Source of the DNA: Halococcus agarilyticus
GTDB lineage: Archaea > Halobacteriota > Halobacteria > Halobacteriales > Halococcaceae
Assembly: GCF_000334895.1 (NCBI RefSeq)
Contig: NZ_BAFM01000018.1
Span: forward strand, 1-64,000
Reading direction: 5' to 3'
Length of the DNA stretch: 64,000 nt
Positions 51,926 through 61,515 of this stretch are shown one piece after another; position 1 is the stretch's first letter; the number at the start of each line of letters is the position of its first letter. A program made the position numbers and the translations under genes. Below the pieces are notes generated by a model. It did no database searches. It worked only from the letters and a program-made list of their open reading frames with translations, and was not told where the DNA came from.

Positions 51926-52852
51926 ATGGCGACACAAACAGGTGAACAAGGGTCTACCCGAACAGACATCGGGTTGCTCAACCGGGCAAAACGATTGTTC
52001 CGATACAACGAGACGTTCAGCGCGTACTGGCTGCTGTTGCCGTTTCTTGTGATGGCACTTATATTTAAAGGATGGCCGACGCTCTGGGCTCCGTGGATGG
52101 CAACACAGGAGTACTCGCTGGTGGGAACAGAATTCATCGGGCTCGACAATTACATGGCCCTCTTTCAGCGGGACGTCTTCCTCCAATCACTAACGGTCAC
52201 AGGAATAATCACGGCGATTCGGGTCCCAATTGCAGTCGGGACAGGACTCGTGGCCGCGCTTGTAGTGAATTCAGTGTTCATCAAGCATCGGTCGGTCTGG
52301 CGAACGCTATTCATCGCGCCCATCGTAATCGCTCCGGTCATCATCGCGATCCTAGGGCGGATGTTCCTCGAACCACAGGGCATCGTGGACCTGGCCACGA
52401 ACGCCCTCTTCGGCATTCAGATCTCGTGGCTCAACAGCCCGCTGCCAGCCCAAGTCTCCGTTGCTCTTGTAGGGGCGTACGTCGATATCGCGGTGAGCTT
52501 CATCTTCTTTCTCGCGGGGCTGGTCGGGATCGACTACGATCTCTACCGTGCAGCCAGGGTGGATGGCGCAAACCGGCTACAGCAGTTCCGGCACGTCACG
52601 GTTCCTCAACTGCGACCCATCATCGCACTTGTACTCATCTTTGTAACTCAACGTGCGCTCAAGATGTTCGAGGGGCCTCAGGTGCTGACCAACGGGGGAC
52701 AGCCAGGTGGCGCGACACGTACGCTGGTCGTACTCCTCTACCAGCAGGCGTTCGTTGAACTCAATCTCGGCTTTGCGGCAGCCATTGGGGTCGCGCTCAC
52801 GGTCATCATCGGAACAATCGTCGTCATCGAATACACCTTCATTTCGGACTAA
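51926..52852 (+). CDS. Sugar ABC transporter permease (MalF type)
   Basis: A 308-residue permease with six helices. The cytoplasmic EAA-type loop that contacts the ATPase is RVDGANRLQQFRHVTVPQL near residue 210. The stop TAA overlaps the ATG of the next permease by one base, so they are translated together. N-terminal residues up to 35 are polar; the start at ATG 51926 gives MATQTGEQG. Confidence 0.93.
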   Translation: MATQTGEQGSTRTDIGLLNRAKRLFRYNETFSAYWLLLPFLVMALIFKGWPTLWAPWMATQEYSLVGTEFIGLDNYMALFQRDVFLQSLTVTGIITAIRVPIAVGTGLVAALVVNSVFIKHRSVWRTLFIAPIVIAPVIIAILGRMFLEPQGIVDLATNALFGIQISWLNSPLPAQVSVALVGAYVDIAVSFIFFLAGLVGIDYDLYRAARVDGANRLQQFRHVTVPQLRPIIALVLIFVTQRALKMFEGPQVLTNGGQPGGATRTLVVLLYQQAFVELNLGFAAAIGVALTVIIGTIVVIEYTFISD

Positions 52853-53754
52853 TGGCAATAGAAAACCCACTCACGAGCGACGAAAGCGACACGGAAGAAC
52901 AGGCGTACAGTACGACATCCGAGCACATCGAGCGCCTCGCCAAGTACTCAACGAAGACGACTATCGCGTTCATCGCGGTCCTCACAGGCTTTCCCCTCTA
53001 CTACCTGCTCATTGCGTCGACGTACCCACAGGGCGGGCTAGGGACGTTCCCACCCCAGCTGCTTCCTAGCGGGCATGCCATCGAAAACTATACCTTCCTC
53101 CTGACAGAAACTATATTCCCAGGGACGCTGTTGAACTCGGTTATCTACGCCGGAGGCACCACACTGGGAATGCTCATCATCTCAGCACCAGCTGGGTACG
53201 CGCTCGCGAAGATAGACTTCAGAGGGTCAACGACGATGCTGATCATCGTCCTAGTGATGATGGCTATCCCGTTCCAACTCATGTCGATCCCCTTATTCGA
53301 GATGGCCGTCAACTGGGGACTAATCAACACCTACTTCGGTGCCATCATCACTTCGGTCACCATCCCACTCGCGGTGTTCTTCGTTAAGCAAAACGCCGAA
53401 CAGGTGCTACACGACGACTTACTTGACTCGGCTCGGGTCAACGGAGCGTCCGAGTTTCAGGTGTTCAAGAATATTGTGCTGCCGCTGCTCTGGCCTGCTC
53501 TGATCGCCATTTCGATGTACATCTTCATCACCCGGATGCAGTCATACTACTGGCCGCTGATCATCCTGCGGAACGAGGATGTCATGGTCGCCCAGGTATG
53601 GATCTCCATCTGGGAGGGCGGCATCGAGACGCCGACACCCTTCCACCGCATACTGCCGGCATCGGTTATTATCGTGTTACCGCTCCTCATCACGTTTCTG
53701 CTTGGGCAGAAGTACTTCGTCAAAGGTCTGACCGGAGGCTCGATAAAGGGGTAG
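52852..53754 (+). CDS. Sugar ABC transporter permease (MalG type)
   Basis: A 300-residue permease with six helices and the EAA loop ARVNGASEFQVFKNIVLPLL near residue 200. It ends with the short basic tail usual for MalG-type subunits (GGSIKG). It completes the importer with the MalF-type partner, the ATPase and the binding protein. Confidence 0.93.
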   Translation: MAIENPLTSDESDTEEQAYSTTSEHIERLAKYSTKTTIAFIAVLTGFPLYYLLIASTYPQGGLGTFPPQLLPSGHAIENYTFLLTETIFPGTLLNSVIYAGGTTLGMLIISAPAGYALAKIDFRGSTTMLIIVLVMMAIPFQLMSIPLFEMAVNWGLINTYFGAIITSVTIPLAVFFVKQNAEQVLHDDLLDSARVNGASEFQVFKNIVLPLLWPALIAISMYIFITRMQSYYWPLIILRNEDVMVAQVWISIWEGGIETPTPFHRILPASVIIVLPLLITFLLGQKYFVKGLTGGSIKG

Positions 53755-53857
53755 TCTCCACCGACTGGCCCGCAGTTTTGTCTCGCTTATCGCCCTGAGA
53801 CAACGAGAACACGAACGTTCGACAGACTCAATAGGTTGCCTGTTCTTCGCCGTGCTA

Positions 53858-54181
53858 ATGCGCTCTGGCCTCTACGAAGCGACGAACCCACTCTACTATA
53901 TCGTCATCGTCTCGACGTTGGTATGGGTCTGTGCACTCGCGGCCGTGCCACTGGTGAACGCCGCGGGTCTCGTCGCCGAGTACTATCTCGTTGTCCTCGC
54001 CAACTGGGCGGTGCTGCCGGTGGCGATGGCGTTTGACATCGGCATCGTTCGTCAGCGGTTCGGCTTCTCCGCGCCAGTGTCCATCCTGTTCATCGTCTTC
54101 TCGGCGATTCCGGTCGTCGCGGTGTTCGGCGGCGGCGGGTACGTCCTTTATCGTGCTCGGGTGGTCGCGCCGTCCGAGTAG
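53858..54181 (+). CDS. Membrane protein (107 aa), unknown
   Basis: Three to four hydrophobic helices and a short cytoplasmic tail ending VVAPSE. The ATG at 53858 is used; a GTG two codons earlier is also in frame. It lies between the transporter and the sulfatase and has no recognised family; a role in the transport system is possible but not shown. Confidence 0.65.
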   Translation: MRSGLYEATNPLYYIVIVSTLVWVCALAAVPLVNAAGLVAEYYLVVLANWAVLPVAMAFDIGIVRQRFGFSAPVSILFIVFSAIPVVAVFGGGGYVLYRARVVAPSE

Positions 54182-54193
54182 CGTGTCGGCGCA

Positions 54194-54203
54194 ACATATA
54201 ATA
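54194..54203 (+). promoter_or_regulatory. TATA box of the sulfatase gene
   Basis: ACATATAATA is centred about 28 bases before the GTG at 54227, which supports that leaderless start over the out-of-frame ATG two bases earlier. Confidence 0.6.
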
Positions 54204-54226
54204 CTCAGTGCCGAGCGAGTTGAGAT

Positions 54227-55690
54227 GTGTCCGACCCAGAGCGACCGAACGTAGTCTTCGCATTCAGCGACCAACATCGGGGTATGGATATGGGGTGTGC
54301 CGGCAACGATGACGTGGAGACGCCCGCGATGGATCGGCTCGCGGCGTCGGGAACGCGGTTGACGAACGCTTACAGTAATCATCCGATATGCGGGCCAAGT
54401 CGCGCCAGCCTCATCAGTGGCCAGTATCCCACGACCAACGGCGTCATCACGAACGAGTTCTCTCTACCAACGGAGGCCCCGTCTATCGCCGAGGCTTTCC
54501 GCGAGGCGGGTTACCGGACCGGCTACGTCGGCAAATGGCATATTGACGGCGTTCCGCGGGATAAATGGACGCCGCCAGGACCGCGCCGACAGGGATTCGA
54601 CGATTTCTGGGCGGTTCACAACTGTGTCCACGACTACTTCAACCCGCAATACTATCGTGACTCACCGGAGCTCATCCGTGAGGAGGGGTATGAACCCACG
54701 GTCCAAACGGACCTGGCTATCGAGTTTATCGAACAGGACGACGACCGTCCGTTCTGTCTGTTCGTCTCATGGGGGCCGCCACACGACCCATATCGACTCG
54801 TTCCTGAAGCGTTTCGGGAGCGCTACGACGCTGCGGAGTTAACCCTACGACCGAACGTCGAACCGATACTTCCGGGCCACTCGCTGAATCTCACAACAGG
54901 GAACACGGACGCGCCACCGATCCGCGAGTGGGGCGAACGCGTCTCGCCGGATGCCTACACGGCTGGTGACCGGTACGACTACGACGATCCGCGGGAATGT
55001 TATGCAGACTACTACGCCGCTATTACTGCTATCGACTATGAGCTTGGCCGCCTTCTTGATGCGCTCGACGCGAATGGATCCGCTAAGGAGACGATACTTG
55101 CCTACTCTTCGGACCACGGCGACCTGCTGTACTCCCACGGTAACAACCAGAAGGGCACACCGCACGAGGAGGCTGCAAACATCCCACTCCTGATTCGGTG
55201 GCCCGGGCGGATTCCGGCCGGTGTCGAGAACGACGCGCTCTTTGGTATCGTTGACGTCGCACCGACACTCCTCACTCTCGCGAACATCCCTGTGCCCGAA
55301 GCGATGGATGGCCGCGACCGCTCGGCGCAGGTTCGAGAGCCGACCCATGACGGTCCTCGAGAACTGTTCCTGTACGGCCAGAACTGGCGGGCCGTACGAA
55401 CCAAGCGGTACATGTACGCCTGCGTCCCGACAGATCTGGAAGAATTCGCTCATCTTCCGGAGGGTCACGCGCTTTTGTTCGATAACGAGACGGACCCATA
55501 CCAGCAGCGGAACCTCGTCTACGACCCGGAATACGAAGACGTTCGGTCGCGACTCCGAGAAACGCTCGATGTACAGCTTGACGCGACGGATGATCCACAC
55601 TACCACCTCGAAGCGATGGTCGAACACCTCAACCGCGAAGATGACTGGGCACGACGGCAACGTTACATCGCTGGAGACATAGAAGAATAA
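54227..55690 (+). CDS. Sulfatase (arylsulfatase/carbohydrate sulfatase family)
   Basis: A 487-residue sulfatase. The catalytic Cys, to be oxidised to formylglycine, is at residue 55 in ICGPSRASLISG, matching CxPSR; metal ligands are in FAFSDQHRG near residue 13 and the SSDHGDLL segment near 290; VGKWH near 105 is the conserved Lys-His. No signal peptide or lipobox is present, so it acts inside the cell. Next to a GH88 hydrolase and an oligosaccharide importer, removal of sulfate from an imported sugar is the likely job. Start is GTG. Confidence 0.9.
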   Translation: MSDPERPNVVFAFSDQHRGMDMGCAGNDDVETPAMDRLAASGTRLTNAYSNHPICGPSRASLISGQYPTTNGVITNEFSLPTEAPSIAEAFREAGYRTGYVGKWHIDGVPRDKWTPPGPRRQGFDDFWAVHNCVHDYFNPQYYRDSPELIREEGYEPTVQTDLAIEFIEQDDDRPFCLFVSWGPPHDPYRLVPEAFRERYDAAELTLRPNVEPILPGHSLNLTTGNTDAPPIREWGERVSPDAYTAGDRYDYDDPRECYADYYAAITAIDYELGRLLDALDANGSAKETILAYSSDHGDLLYSHGNNQKGTPHEEAANIPLLIRWPGRIPAGVENDALFGIVDVAPTLLTLANIPVPEAMDGRDRSAQVREPTHDGPRELFLYGQNWRAVRTKRYMYACVPTDLEEFAHLPEGHALLFDNETDPYQQRNLVYDPEYEDVRSRLRETLDVQLDATDDPHYHLEAMVEHLNREDDWARRQRYIAGDIEE

Positions 55691-55716
55691 GGCGAACTGA
55701 GTCGATTCGTCACGGA

Positions 55717-56481
55717 TCAGCTGTCGAGTATCTCGGCTGAATTGTCTCGCGGGTGGTACCCTAGCCCCCGGAGCGCCTCAATGAGCGTGTGATACCGGTC
55801 ATCGTTGCGTGAGACGAGATTCACCGTCAGCGGATTCTGGTTGAGGTCGACGGTGACAGCTAGCCGAATCGCTTGGCGGTAGTCGCGCGGGCTGAGGTAC
55901 ATTGCCCGTGCTTGTCGTGCACGCTTAGGCTCGTCGTCTTGATGGTCTCTGAGGGTCGCTTCTGTCTGGAGGTAGCCGATGCGGAGATTGATAACTTCGA
56001 GTCCGTAGCGGTCAGCGTAGAGGCTTCCCAACCCTTCACCGGCCAGTTTGCTCACTCCATAGTATGAGGAGGGCCGGAACGAGTCGTCCGTCGAAACGGA
56101 TCGTGCGTCCGTTATCGTCCCGCTGGGTTCGTCCGGTGCAGGCATATTGTACATGTGGGTGATGTGGTTGCTGCTGCCGAATATTACCCGTTCGATGCCG
56201 GCCTCTCGGGCGGCATCGAAGACGTTGTACGTTCCATCGATATTGATTCGGTTGACGCTCTCCCACGGTGCCGTCGCCGACCCATTTGCCGCCATGTGGA
56301 CGACGGAGTCGTAGCCGGTGAATGCGTCCACGAGGCAGTCTTTGTCTTCGAGTTCGATAACGGTGCTCTCTATGTCATCGTGGTCTCTGTGCGTGAGTGC
56401 GGTAACGTTGTGCTCAGAGAGTGCCGGAAGTGTCTCGCGGCCAATTTTTCCGGCAGCTCCGGTTACTGCGATACGAGCCAT
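55717..56481 (-). CDS. NAD-dependent epimerase/dehydrogenase, uronate dehydrogenase-like
   Basis: A 254-residue extended SDR-fold enzyme. The NAD-binding TGAAGKIGRET is at residue 7, VVHMAANGSA near 66, and the catalytic Tyr and Lys in SSYYGVSKLAGE near 140. Length and sequence resemble hexuronate dehydrogenases and the haloarchaeal Azf-type sugar dehydrogenases, which oxidise C1 of a sugar to a lactone. In this cluster the partner would be the SMP-30 lactonase. It is divergent from the DapA-family gene and starts at ATG 56481. Confidence 0.8.
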   Translation of the reverse strand: MARIAVTGAAGKIGRETLPALSEHNVTALTHRDHDDIESTVIELEDKDCLVDAFTGYDSVVHMAANGSATAPWESVNRINIDGTYNVFDAAREAGIERVIFGSSNHITHMYNMPAPDEPSGTITDARSVSTDDSFRPSSYYGVSKLAGEGLGSLYADRYGLEVINLRIGYLQTEATLRDHQDDEPKRARQARAMYLSPRDYRQAIRLAVTVDLNQNPLTVNLVSRNDDRYHTLIEALRGLGYHPRDNSAEILDS

Positions 56482-56565
56482 GATACTTCTTCGCGCAGGA
56501 CTGCACTTAGTCATTGTCGTATCCCGCTTCGTCTCCCACGTCAGAGTCCTATCACAGAAAGTTTC

Positions 56566-56575
56566 AAGTATAATC
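56566..56575 (+). promoter_or_regulatory. TATA box of the DapA-family gene
   Basis: AAGTATAATC is about 31 bases before the ATG at 56602, leaving a leader of only a few bases. Confidence 0.5.
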
Positions 56576-56601
56576 ATCACGCACTGGCATTTGGTGGACT
56601 A

Positions 56602-57531
56602 ATGACAGAGACAACCCTACACGGAGTATGTCCGATAGTCGATACACCATTCACCGAGTCAGGAGATGTCGACTACGGGGGGCTCGAGTTTCTCTCGGAA
56701 ACGCTGATCGACGGTGGGTGTCACGCGCTCGCGCTGTTCGGGTACGCGAGCGAGTTCTACAAACTCAATGAAGAGGAGCGCGAGCGGATGACGAGAATCG
56801 TCGTCGACGCCTGCGACCGCGGCGGTATCCCGTCTATCGTCTCGGTCACCGCACAGTCTACAGATGTTGCAATCGACCAAGCACAGTTTATCGAGAAAAG
56901 CGGTGCCGACGCGCTGATGATCCTTCCGCCACACGTTCGTGGTCCACCCGAGAGCGGTGTCTTCGACCACCTCGAAGCGATCGCCGAGTCGGTGTCGCTC
57001 CCAGTGATGGTCCAGTACGCGCCAGGGTCGACCGGTATGACCCACTCACCACGGTTCTTCGCCAACCTGTACGACGAGGTCGAAAACATCGACTACTTCA
57101 AAATTGAGTGTGACCCGCCCGGAAAGTTCGTCTCGAGGCTTCACGAACTGACAGATGGTGGCGCAAACGTCCTCGTCGGCAGGGCTGGTTACGAGATGAT
57201 CGAGGGCTACGACCGCGGTGCCGTTGGAGTCATGCCCGCCTCAGCGATGTACGACATCTACCTCCGCATCCACACCTACTATCAACAGGGAGACCGACAG
57301 CGGGCGGTCGACCTCCACAGCGAACTCGTCGCCTTACTCAACCAACTCACGAAGGTGGGAATCCAGTTCGAGAAACGGATTCTGGCCGATCGAGGACTCG
57401 TCGACTCAGCGTACTGTCGCGCGCCCGAAACCACGTTCGACGAGACGTACGACGACATCTATGAAGAGTACTACGAGAAGTATGTCGAACCGAACATCGA
57501 CGCCAAACAGACCGCCGAAGCGACCGACTGA
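56602..57531 (+). CDS. DapA-family aldolase/dehydratase
   Basis: A 309-residue TIM-barrel protein of the DHDPS/NAL superfamily. The Schiff-base Lys is in DYFKIECDPPG near residue 167 and the conserved Tyr in PVMVQYAPGS near 138. Relatives include 2-keto-3-deoxygluconate aldolases and KdgD, which turns 5-keto-4-deoxyglucarate into 2-oxoglutarate semialdehyde. The latter role would follow the aldarate dehydratases here. ATG at 56602 is chosen by homology and a TATA box; the long frame upstream is antisense to the SDR gene. Confidence 0.87.
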   Translation: MTETTLHGVCPIVDTPFTESGDVDYGGLEFLSETLIDGGCHALALFGYASEFYKLNEEERERMTRIVVDACDRGGIPSIVSVTAQSTDVAIDQAQFIEKSGADALMILPPHVRGPPESGVFDHLEAIAESVSLPVMVQYAPGSTGMTHSPRFFANLYDEVENIDYFKIECDPPGKFVSRLHELTDGGANVLVGRAGYEMIEGYDRGAVGVMPASAMYDIYLRIHTYYQQGDRQRAVDLHSELVALLNQLTKVGIQFEKRILADRGLVDSAYCRAPETTFDETYDDIYEEYYEKYVEPNIDAKQTAEATD

Positions 57532-57899
57532 CCGAGGCACCAAGACCGACAATAGTTACTGAATTTACTCGAATTTCGTCGGTTGCGGGCTCACCACGCA
57601 GACGGGACTAGTAATCGCGAACTCGGCGGCGATTACGGTAAGCACCCTGACTGGCGTGCTGACATCCACCCCTTCTTTGAGTGGGCCGACGCGAAATCCG
57701 CATCGTTCGTCTCGGAGAACTACGCCAACTGGTAGTCGGCGGGCTGTCGAATTCCTCAACCGTCGTCTCCACCGACTGTTCTCTCGTCACTACACTTATA
57801 CTCCCCTGCGCCAACGTACGGACTGATGAAGTACCAGCCAAGCGTCGAGCTACCGAGACGTATCGAAGGGAATCGTTCGCGAACAGTTCATCCGCCGAC
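57532..57899. other. Intergenic stretch with a small coding remnant and the MFS promoter
   Basis: Contains a 42-codon frame (57607-57735) described separately and a TATA-like CTTATAC at 57795-57801. No complete gene is present. The MFS start is not certain, so part of 57,825-57,899 could be coding. Confidence 0.45.
57607..57735 (+). pseudogene. C-terminal remnant of an unknown protein
   Basis: In frame to a TAG it reads ELGGDYGKHPDWRADIHPFF and then EWADAKSASFVSENYANW, with aromatic-rich, protein-like composition and codon use. There is no start. It looks like the tail of a gene lost from this position, possibly related to the carbohydrate pathway. Confidence 0.45.
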
Positions 57900-59054
57900 G
57901 TGACCGAGCACGGAGTAGGCGGACGTCTGCTGCGCGTTCCGGCAGTCATCGGTGGGACCGGGACGACCATCTCTGGCCGGGTCCTGCTCGCCTCGCTCCT
58001 GCCAGCCATCCGCGAGTTGCTGTCGATGAGTTCGGCGGCCGTCGGCCTCTCGCTCACGGGGTTCGCTATCGTCGTCGCGTTCGCGCACTTCCCTGCGGGT
58101 CGCCTCGCGGACGCGCTCGGCCACCAACTCGTCCTCGTGAGCGGTCTCGACGGATTGGCTGTCGGGGCGACCCTCTTCGCAACCACGATCGGTAGCGGTC
58201 AGTTCGTGGCCACGCTCCTCGTCTACGGGCTCGGGATGGGACTGTACATGCCCGGCGCGGTCATCGCTCTTTCCGAACGCTGTCCCGACCGACGCGGCGT
58301 AGTGCTCGGCCTGAACTCCGGCTCGGCGCAACTCGGCGGTATCGCCGCCTCACTACTCGCTGTCGCCGTCCTCTCCCACACCGCCTGGCAAGACGCGTTC
58401 GTCCCGGTCCTTGGGCTCGTTGTCGTCCTCACGGCCGTTCTTCACCTCACTCGCTGCGGATCATACATGGCCAGCACCGTCTCGTTGGACGCGCGAGCGA
58501 CGGTCACTCGCTTATTTTCGAACCAGAGCCGCCGTCGTGCGGTTCTCGCGGCCGGGTTGCTGATGATCGCCATGGAGGGCGCGACAGTATTCCTCCCGAC
58601 GTTCCTGCACGTCGCCAAGTCGCTCCCGACGGCAGCGGCGAACGACACGTTTGCGCTCTTCCTCGTCGTCGGATTACTCGTCAACCCCATCGCTGGGCGA
58701 CTGGCGGACCGGTATCGCCCACGACTGACGGCGGCAGTCGCCGTGGTGGTGGCGGTCGGCGGCGTTCTGTTACTCGTCGTCGCCGGATCACAACCGGTTC
58801 TCGTCGCCGGTCTCGTGTTGCTCGGCGTCGGCATCGCGAGGTTCTGGCCTCCGTTCAACGCCCACCTCATGGCCGTTCTCTCGGACGACGACCGAGGGAG
58901 CCAGTATGGGGCCGCACGGATGTGCTGGATAGTCATCGGTAGTGCCGGGCCCGCTATCGTCGGAACGATAGGCGGCGCGGTCGACTACGCGACCGCCTTT
59001 GCCGCGCTCGGTGTCGCCCTCTGTCTGACCTGTGTGGTACTCGTCGATAGCTGA
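57900..59054 (+). CDS. MFS transporter
   Basis: A 384-residue protein with twelve hydrophobic helices. The MFS loop motif between helices 2 and 3 is HFPAGRLADALGHQ, and its second-half copy is VNPIAGRLADRYRPR. The first helix begins VIGGTGTTISGRVLLASLLPA. Substrate could be a uronic or aldonic acid, given the locus. There is no ATG near the beginning; I use GTG 57900, the first plausible start after the TATA box at 57795-57801. The true start may be earlier with an unusual codon. Confidence 0.8.
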   Translation: MTEHGVGGRLLRVPAVIGGTGTTISGRVLLASLLPAIRELLSMSSAAVGLSLTGFAIVVAFAHFPAGRLADALGHQLVLVSGLDGLAVGATLFATTIGSGQFVATLLVYGLGMGLYMPGAVIALSERCPDRRGVVLGLNSGSAQLGGIAASLLAVAVLSHTAWQDAFVPVLGLVVVLTAVLHLTRCGSYMASTVSLDARATVTRLFSNQSRRRAVLAAGLLMIAMEGATVFLPTFLHVAKSLPTAAANDTFALFLVVGLLVNPIAGRLADRYRPRLTAAVAVVVAVGGVLLLVVAGSQPVLVAGLVLLGVGIARFWPPFNAHLMAVLSDDDRGSQYGAARMCWIVIGSAGPAIVGTIGGAVDYATAFAALGVALCLTCVVLVDS

Positions 59055-59088
59055 CCTCACTCGGCGAGAGACCGAACGAGACCGGACG

Positions 59089-60255
59089 TTAGCGCTCCAC
59101 GAGCGCGGAGTCGTCGGTGTACTCGGCCAATGCGTCGGTGTCGACGGTGACACCCAGTCCGGGTCCGTCCGGAAGTACCGCTTGTCCGCTCTCGACGGTA
59201 ACGTCGTCGAGGAAGTCCTGTGAAGCGTCGTACCAGCGCTGCTGGTGCTCCTGAATCATGGCGTTGTCGACGGCGGCCGAGAGGTGCCACGTGGCGACCA
59301 TTCCGAGTCCGAACGACCCGCCGAGGTGCGGCGCGATCGGTACGCCGGCGCGATCGGCAAGGTCGGCAACCCGGCGACCTCCGGTGAGACCCGTCCGCGG
59401 CACGTCCGGTTGCGCAACGGACATCGCACCCGCCGAGAGCCAGTCCTCGAACTGCTCCGCGGTCCGGAACGGCTCGCCGACGGCGACAGGGACGTCCACC
59501 GCCTTCGCCAGTCTTGCGTGGGCGTCGCGTTCGGTCGCGCCCAGCGGGGCCTCCATCCACGCGGCGTCGACCTCGGCCAGCAGGTCTCCCATGCGCGTCG
59601 CGCTCGGAAGGTCGTACGCCCAGAAGAGGTCGGTGAAAAGCTCCGGATTCGGCCCGACGGCCTCGCGGATGGTCTCGACCGCCTCCCGTTCGGTCACGGG
59701 ATCGTGACGGAGGTACAGTTTGACACCCTCGAACCCCTCGTCGATGGCGGCTTCGGCGGCGCTCACTCGTTCGTCGAGGCTATCGGCTCGCAACCCGGAG
59801 AGGTACGCCGGCAGGCGCTCTCGGCGTCGCCCGCCGAGTAACTCCGCGACCGAGGCCCCGTAGCGCTTCCCGGCGAGGTCCCAGAGGGCGACGTCGAGTG
59901 CGGCGACAGCGTCGGCGTAATAGCCATACGAGTGACCGCGGACGGACATCGCGTCGACCATCGCGTCGTGACAGGCGACCGGTTCGAGGCTGTCTCTGGT
60001 CAGTAGGAACGGACCGAGCAGCCTGTCGATGACGCTCTGGACGGCCTCGGGCCCGGCGGGGGCCTGTGCCTCGCCCCACGCGACTTCTCCGTCTGTTGTC
60101 TCAATGCGGACAAACAGTGCTTCGAGACCCGTCGGGTAGAACCGCCCGAAGTTGTCGAGGTCGTAGGGTCGGTCCGGGAGGCCCTCGTCATCGAGGTCGA
60201 GGTGTCCCTGGTCTGTGTGTCTGACGACAAACGTCTCCACTGACTGCAGCGGCAT
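59089..60255 (-). CDS. Enolase-superfamily sugar-acid dehydratase, second copy
   Basis: A 388-residue protein with the mandelate racemase-type fold. Lysine motif FEGVKLYLRHD is near residue 160, metal ligands include TDLFWAYD near 187, WMEAPLG near 212 and VAVGEPFRT near 237 with the Glu retained, and the His in IAPHLGGS near 288. All the catalytic groups of an acid-sugar dehydratase are there. It probably dehydrates an aldarate or aldonate. Start ATG 60255; it follows the GH88 gene closely, so these two form one operon. Confidence 0.88.
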   Translation of the reverse strand: MPLQSVETFVVRHTDQGHLDLDDEGLPDRPYDLDNFGRFYPTGLEALFVRIETTDGEVAWGEAQAPAGPEAVQSVIDRLLGPFLLTRDSLEPVACHDAMVDAMSVRGHSYGYYADAVAALDVALWDLAGKRYGASVAELLGGRRRERLPAYLSGLRADSLDERVSAAEAAIDEGFEGVKLYLRHDPVTEREAVETIREAVGPNPELFTDLFWAYDLPSATRMGDLLAEVDAAWMEAPLGATERDAHARLAKAVDVPVAVGEPFRTAEQFEDWLSAGAMSVAQPDVPRTGLTGGRRVADLADRAGVPIAPHLGGSFGLGMVATWHLSAAVDNAMIQEHQQRWYDASQDFLDDVTVESGQAVLPDGPGLGVTVDTDALAEYTDDSALVER

Positions 60256-60268
60256 ACGACAGACAACA

Positions 60269-61399
60269 TCACCGGCTACCAAATAACTCCCGATGTCGGT
60301 CAACGGTCAGGCTGCATAGCAAGTAGTACGTTGACCAGATGAGTTCATGCTGCGGGGCCACGTCGTCGACGGCGTTGTAACAGCCTTCCCGAAGTTGGCC
60401 GCGGCGCGATCCTTCGCTGGCGAGGTACCGTTTGACGAGCGACGAGCGGACGGTCCGGCCGTACTTCCGAAGTGCCTCAGCCCGCGGCGACTCATCAGCG
60501 AGGCGAACCAGTCCATACGCGGTGAGCGCCGCCGCGCTGGTGTCGCGGTACGTCTCCGGCGCGGCGTCGCCGAGTTCGGCAAAAGGGACGTCATCGGGTG
60601 GCGTATGCTGACGATAGTACGTTATGTGGCGTTCTAGCGTGTCGAGATACTCGGTCTCCCCGGTCGCGTTGTACGCGTCGGCGAGACCGGCGATGCTCCA
60701 GCCTAGTCCCCGACTCCAGCACGTATCCGGCGCGCGTGTCAGTTGGTTGTAGTGCTTCTGGACGTCGCCCGTCTCGGTATTGTAGGCGACTTTGTGCCAG
60801 ACGCTTCCGTCCGCTCTGACGAACCAGCGGCGGTGCGTCGCCGCGTGCCGCTCCGCGAGACGTCGGTACCGCTCGTCACCGGTTTCGCGCGCCGCCCGCC
60901 ACAGAACGCCGCCGGCGGTGTACACCGCGTCAACGGCGGCGATTCCCTCCGTGTTCACTCGGACGTGATGTTCGAGTCCCCGCGTTCCGAATGATCCGAC
61001 GGGGATGATACTGGCGGTTTCGTCAAAGAGCGCCCGACTGTCCTCCGCCCCGTGCTGGCCGAACGCTGACAGCGAGGGCTCGTCCGTGATGTCCGCGGCA
61101 CGATAACCGGCGTATCGGTAGTTCATTCCGGAGAACAACGAGTTCTGGAGGGCGTCCCATCCCGCTTGTTCGGTGTATGCTCTTGCCGCTCGCTGGAGCG
61201 TAACTGTGTCCGTAGCGTCGGTGACGGCCGACGCGAGCCACAGGAGGCCAATCCAGTGCCCAGCACACCAGTTACCGTCGGCGGTCGTCTCCCATGTCCC
61301 CGTTTTCGAGTCAGCGTACAGAGGGAACCGGCTGTCGACCTGTTCGAGCGTTCCTTCAACCCGAGCGCCGAGCACGTCGATCGCGTCCGATGTATTCAT
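60269..61399 (-). CDS. GH88-family unsaturated uronyl hydrolase
   Basis: A 376-residue (alpha/alpha)6-barrel hydrolase. Visible marks: GNWCAGHWIGLLWLA near residue 42, VRVNTEGIAAVDAV, and DTCWSRGLGWSIAGLAD near 220, with aspartates in the barrel serving as catalysts. GH88 enzymes hydrate the double bond of a 4,5-unsaturated uronic acid left by a polysaccharide lyase, releasing a keto-uronate. No signal peptide is seen, so it works on imported oligosaccharides. The ATG at 61399 follows GGAG; the ATG at 61441 lies 27 bases after a TATA-like element and would add 14 residues. Confidence 0.88.
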   Translation of the reverse strand: MNTSDAIDVLGARVEGTLEQVDSRFPLYADSKTGTWETTADGNWCAGHWIGLLWLASAVTDATDTVTLQRAARAYTEQAGWDALQNSLFSGMNYRYAGYRAADITDEPSLSAFGQHGAEDSRALFDETASIIPVGSFGTRGLEHHVRVNTEGIAAVDAVYTAGGVLWRAARETGDERYRRLAERHAATHRRWFVRADGSVWHKVAYNTETGDVQKHYNQLTRAPDTCWSRGLGWSIAGLADAYNATGETEYLDTLERHITYYRQHTPPDDVPFAELGDAAPETYRDTSAAALTAYGLVRLADESPRAEALRKYGRTVRSSLVKRYLASEGSRRGQLREGCYNAVDDVAPQHELIWSTYYLLCSLTVDRHRELFGSR

Positions 61400-61462
61400 T
61401 TTCGTCTCCAGTGTGACGCCGCTGGTGAGAGACGTCGACATTTTGTCCCTTGTCACCGCCGC

Positions 61463-61472
61463 ACATTAATGT
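61463..61472 (-). promoter_or_regulatory. TATA-like element of the GH88 operon
   Basis: ACATTAATGT is symmetric and lies 27 bases from the ATG at 61441. With the IclR promoter it forms a divergent control region of about 120 bases. Confidence 0.5.
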
Positions 61473-61515
61473 ATGTGTTCGTGGCTCGGACTCAGCCGGT
61501 GGTATTTCCCCCATA

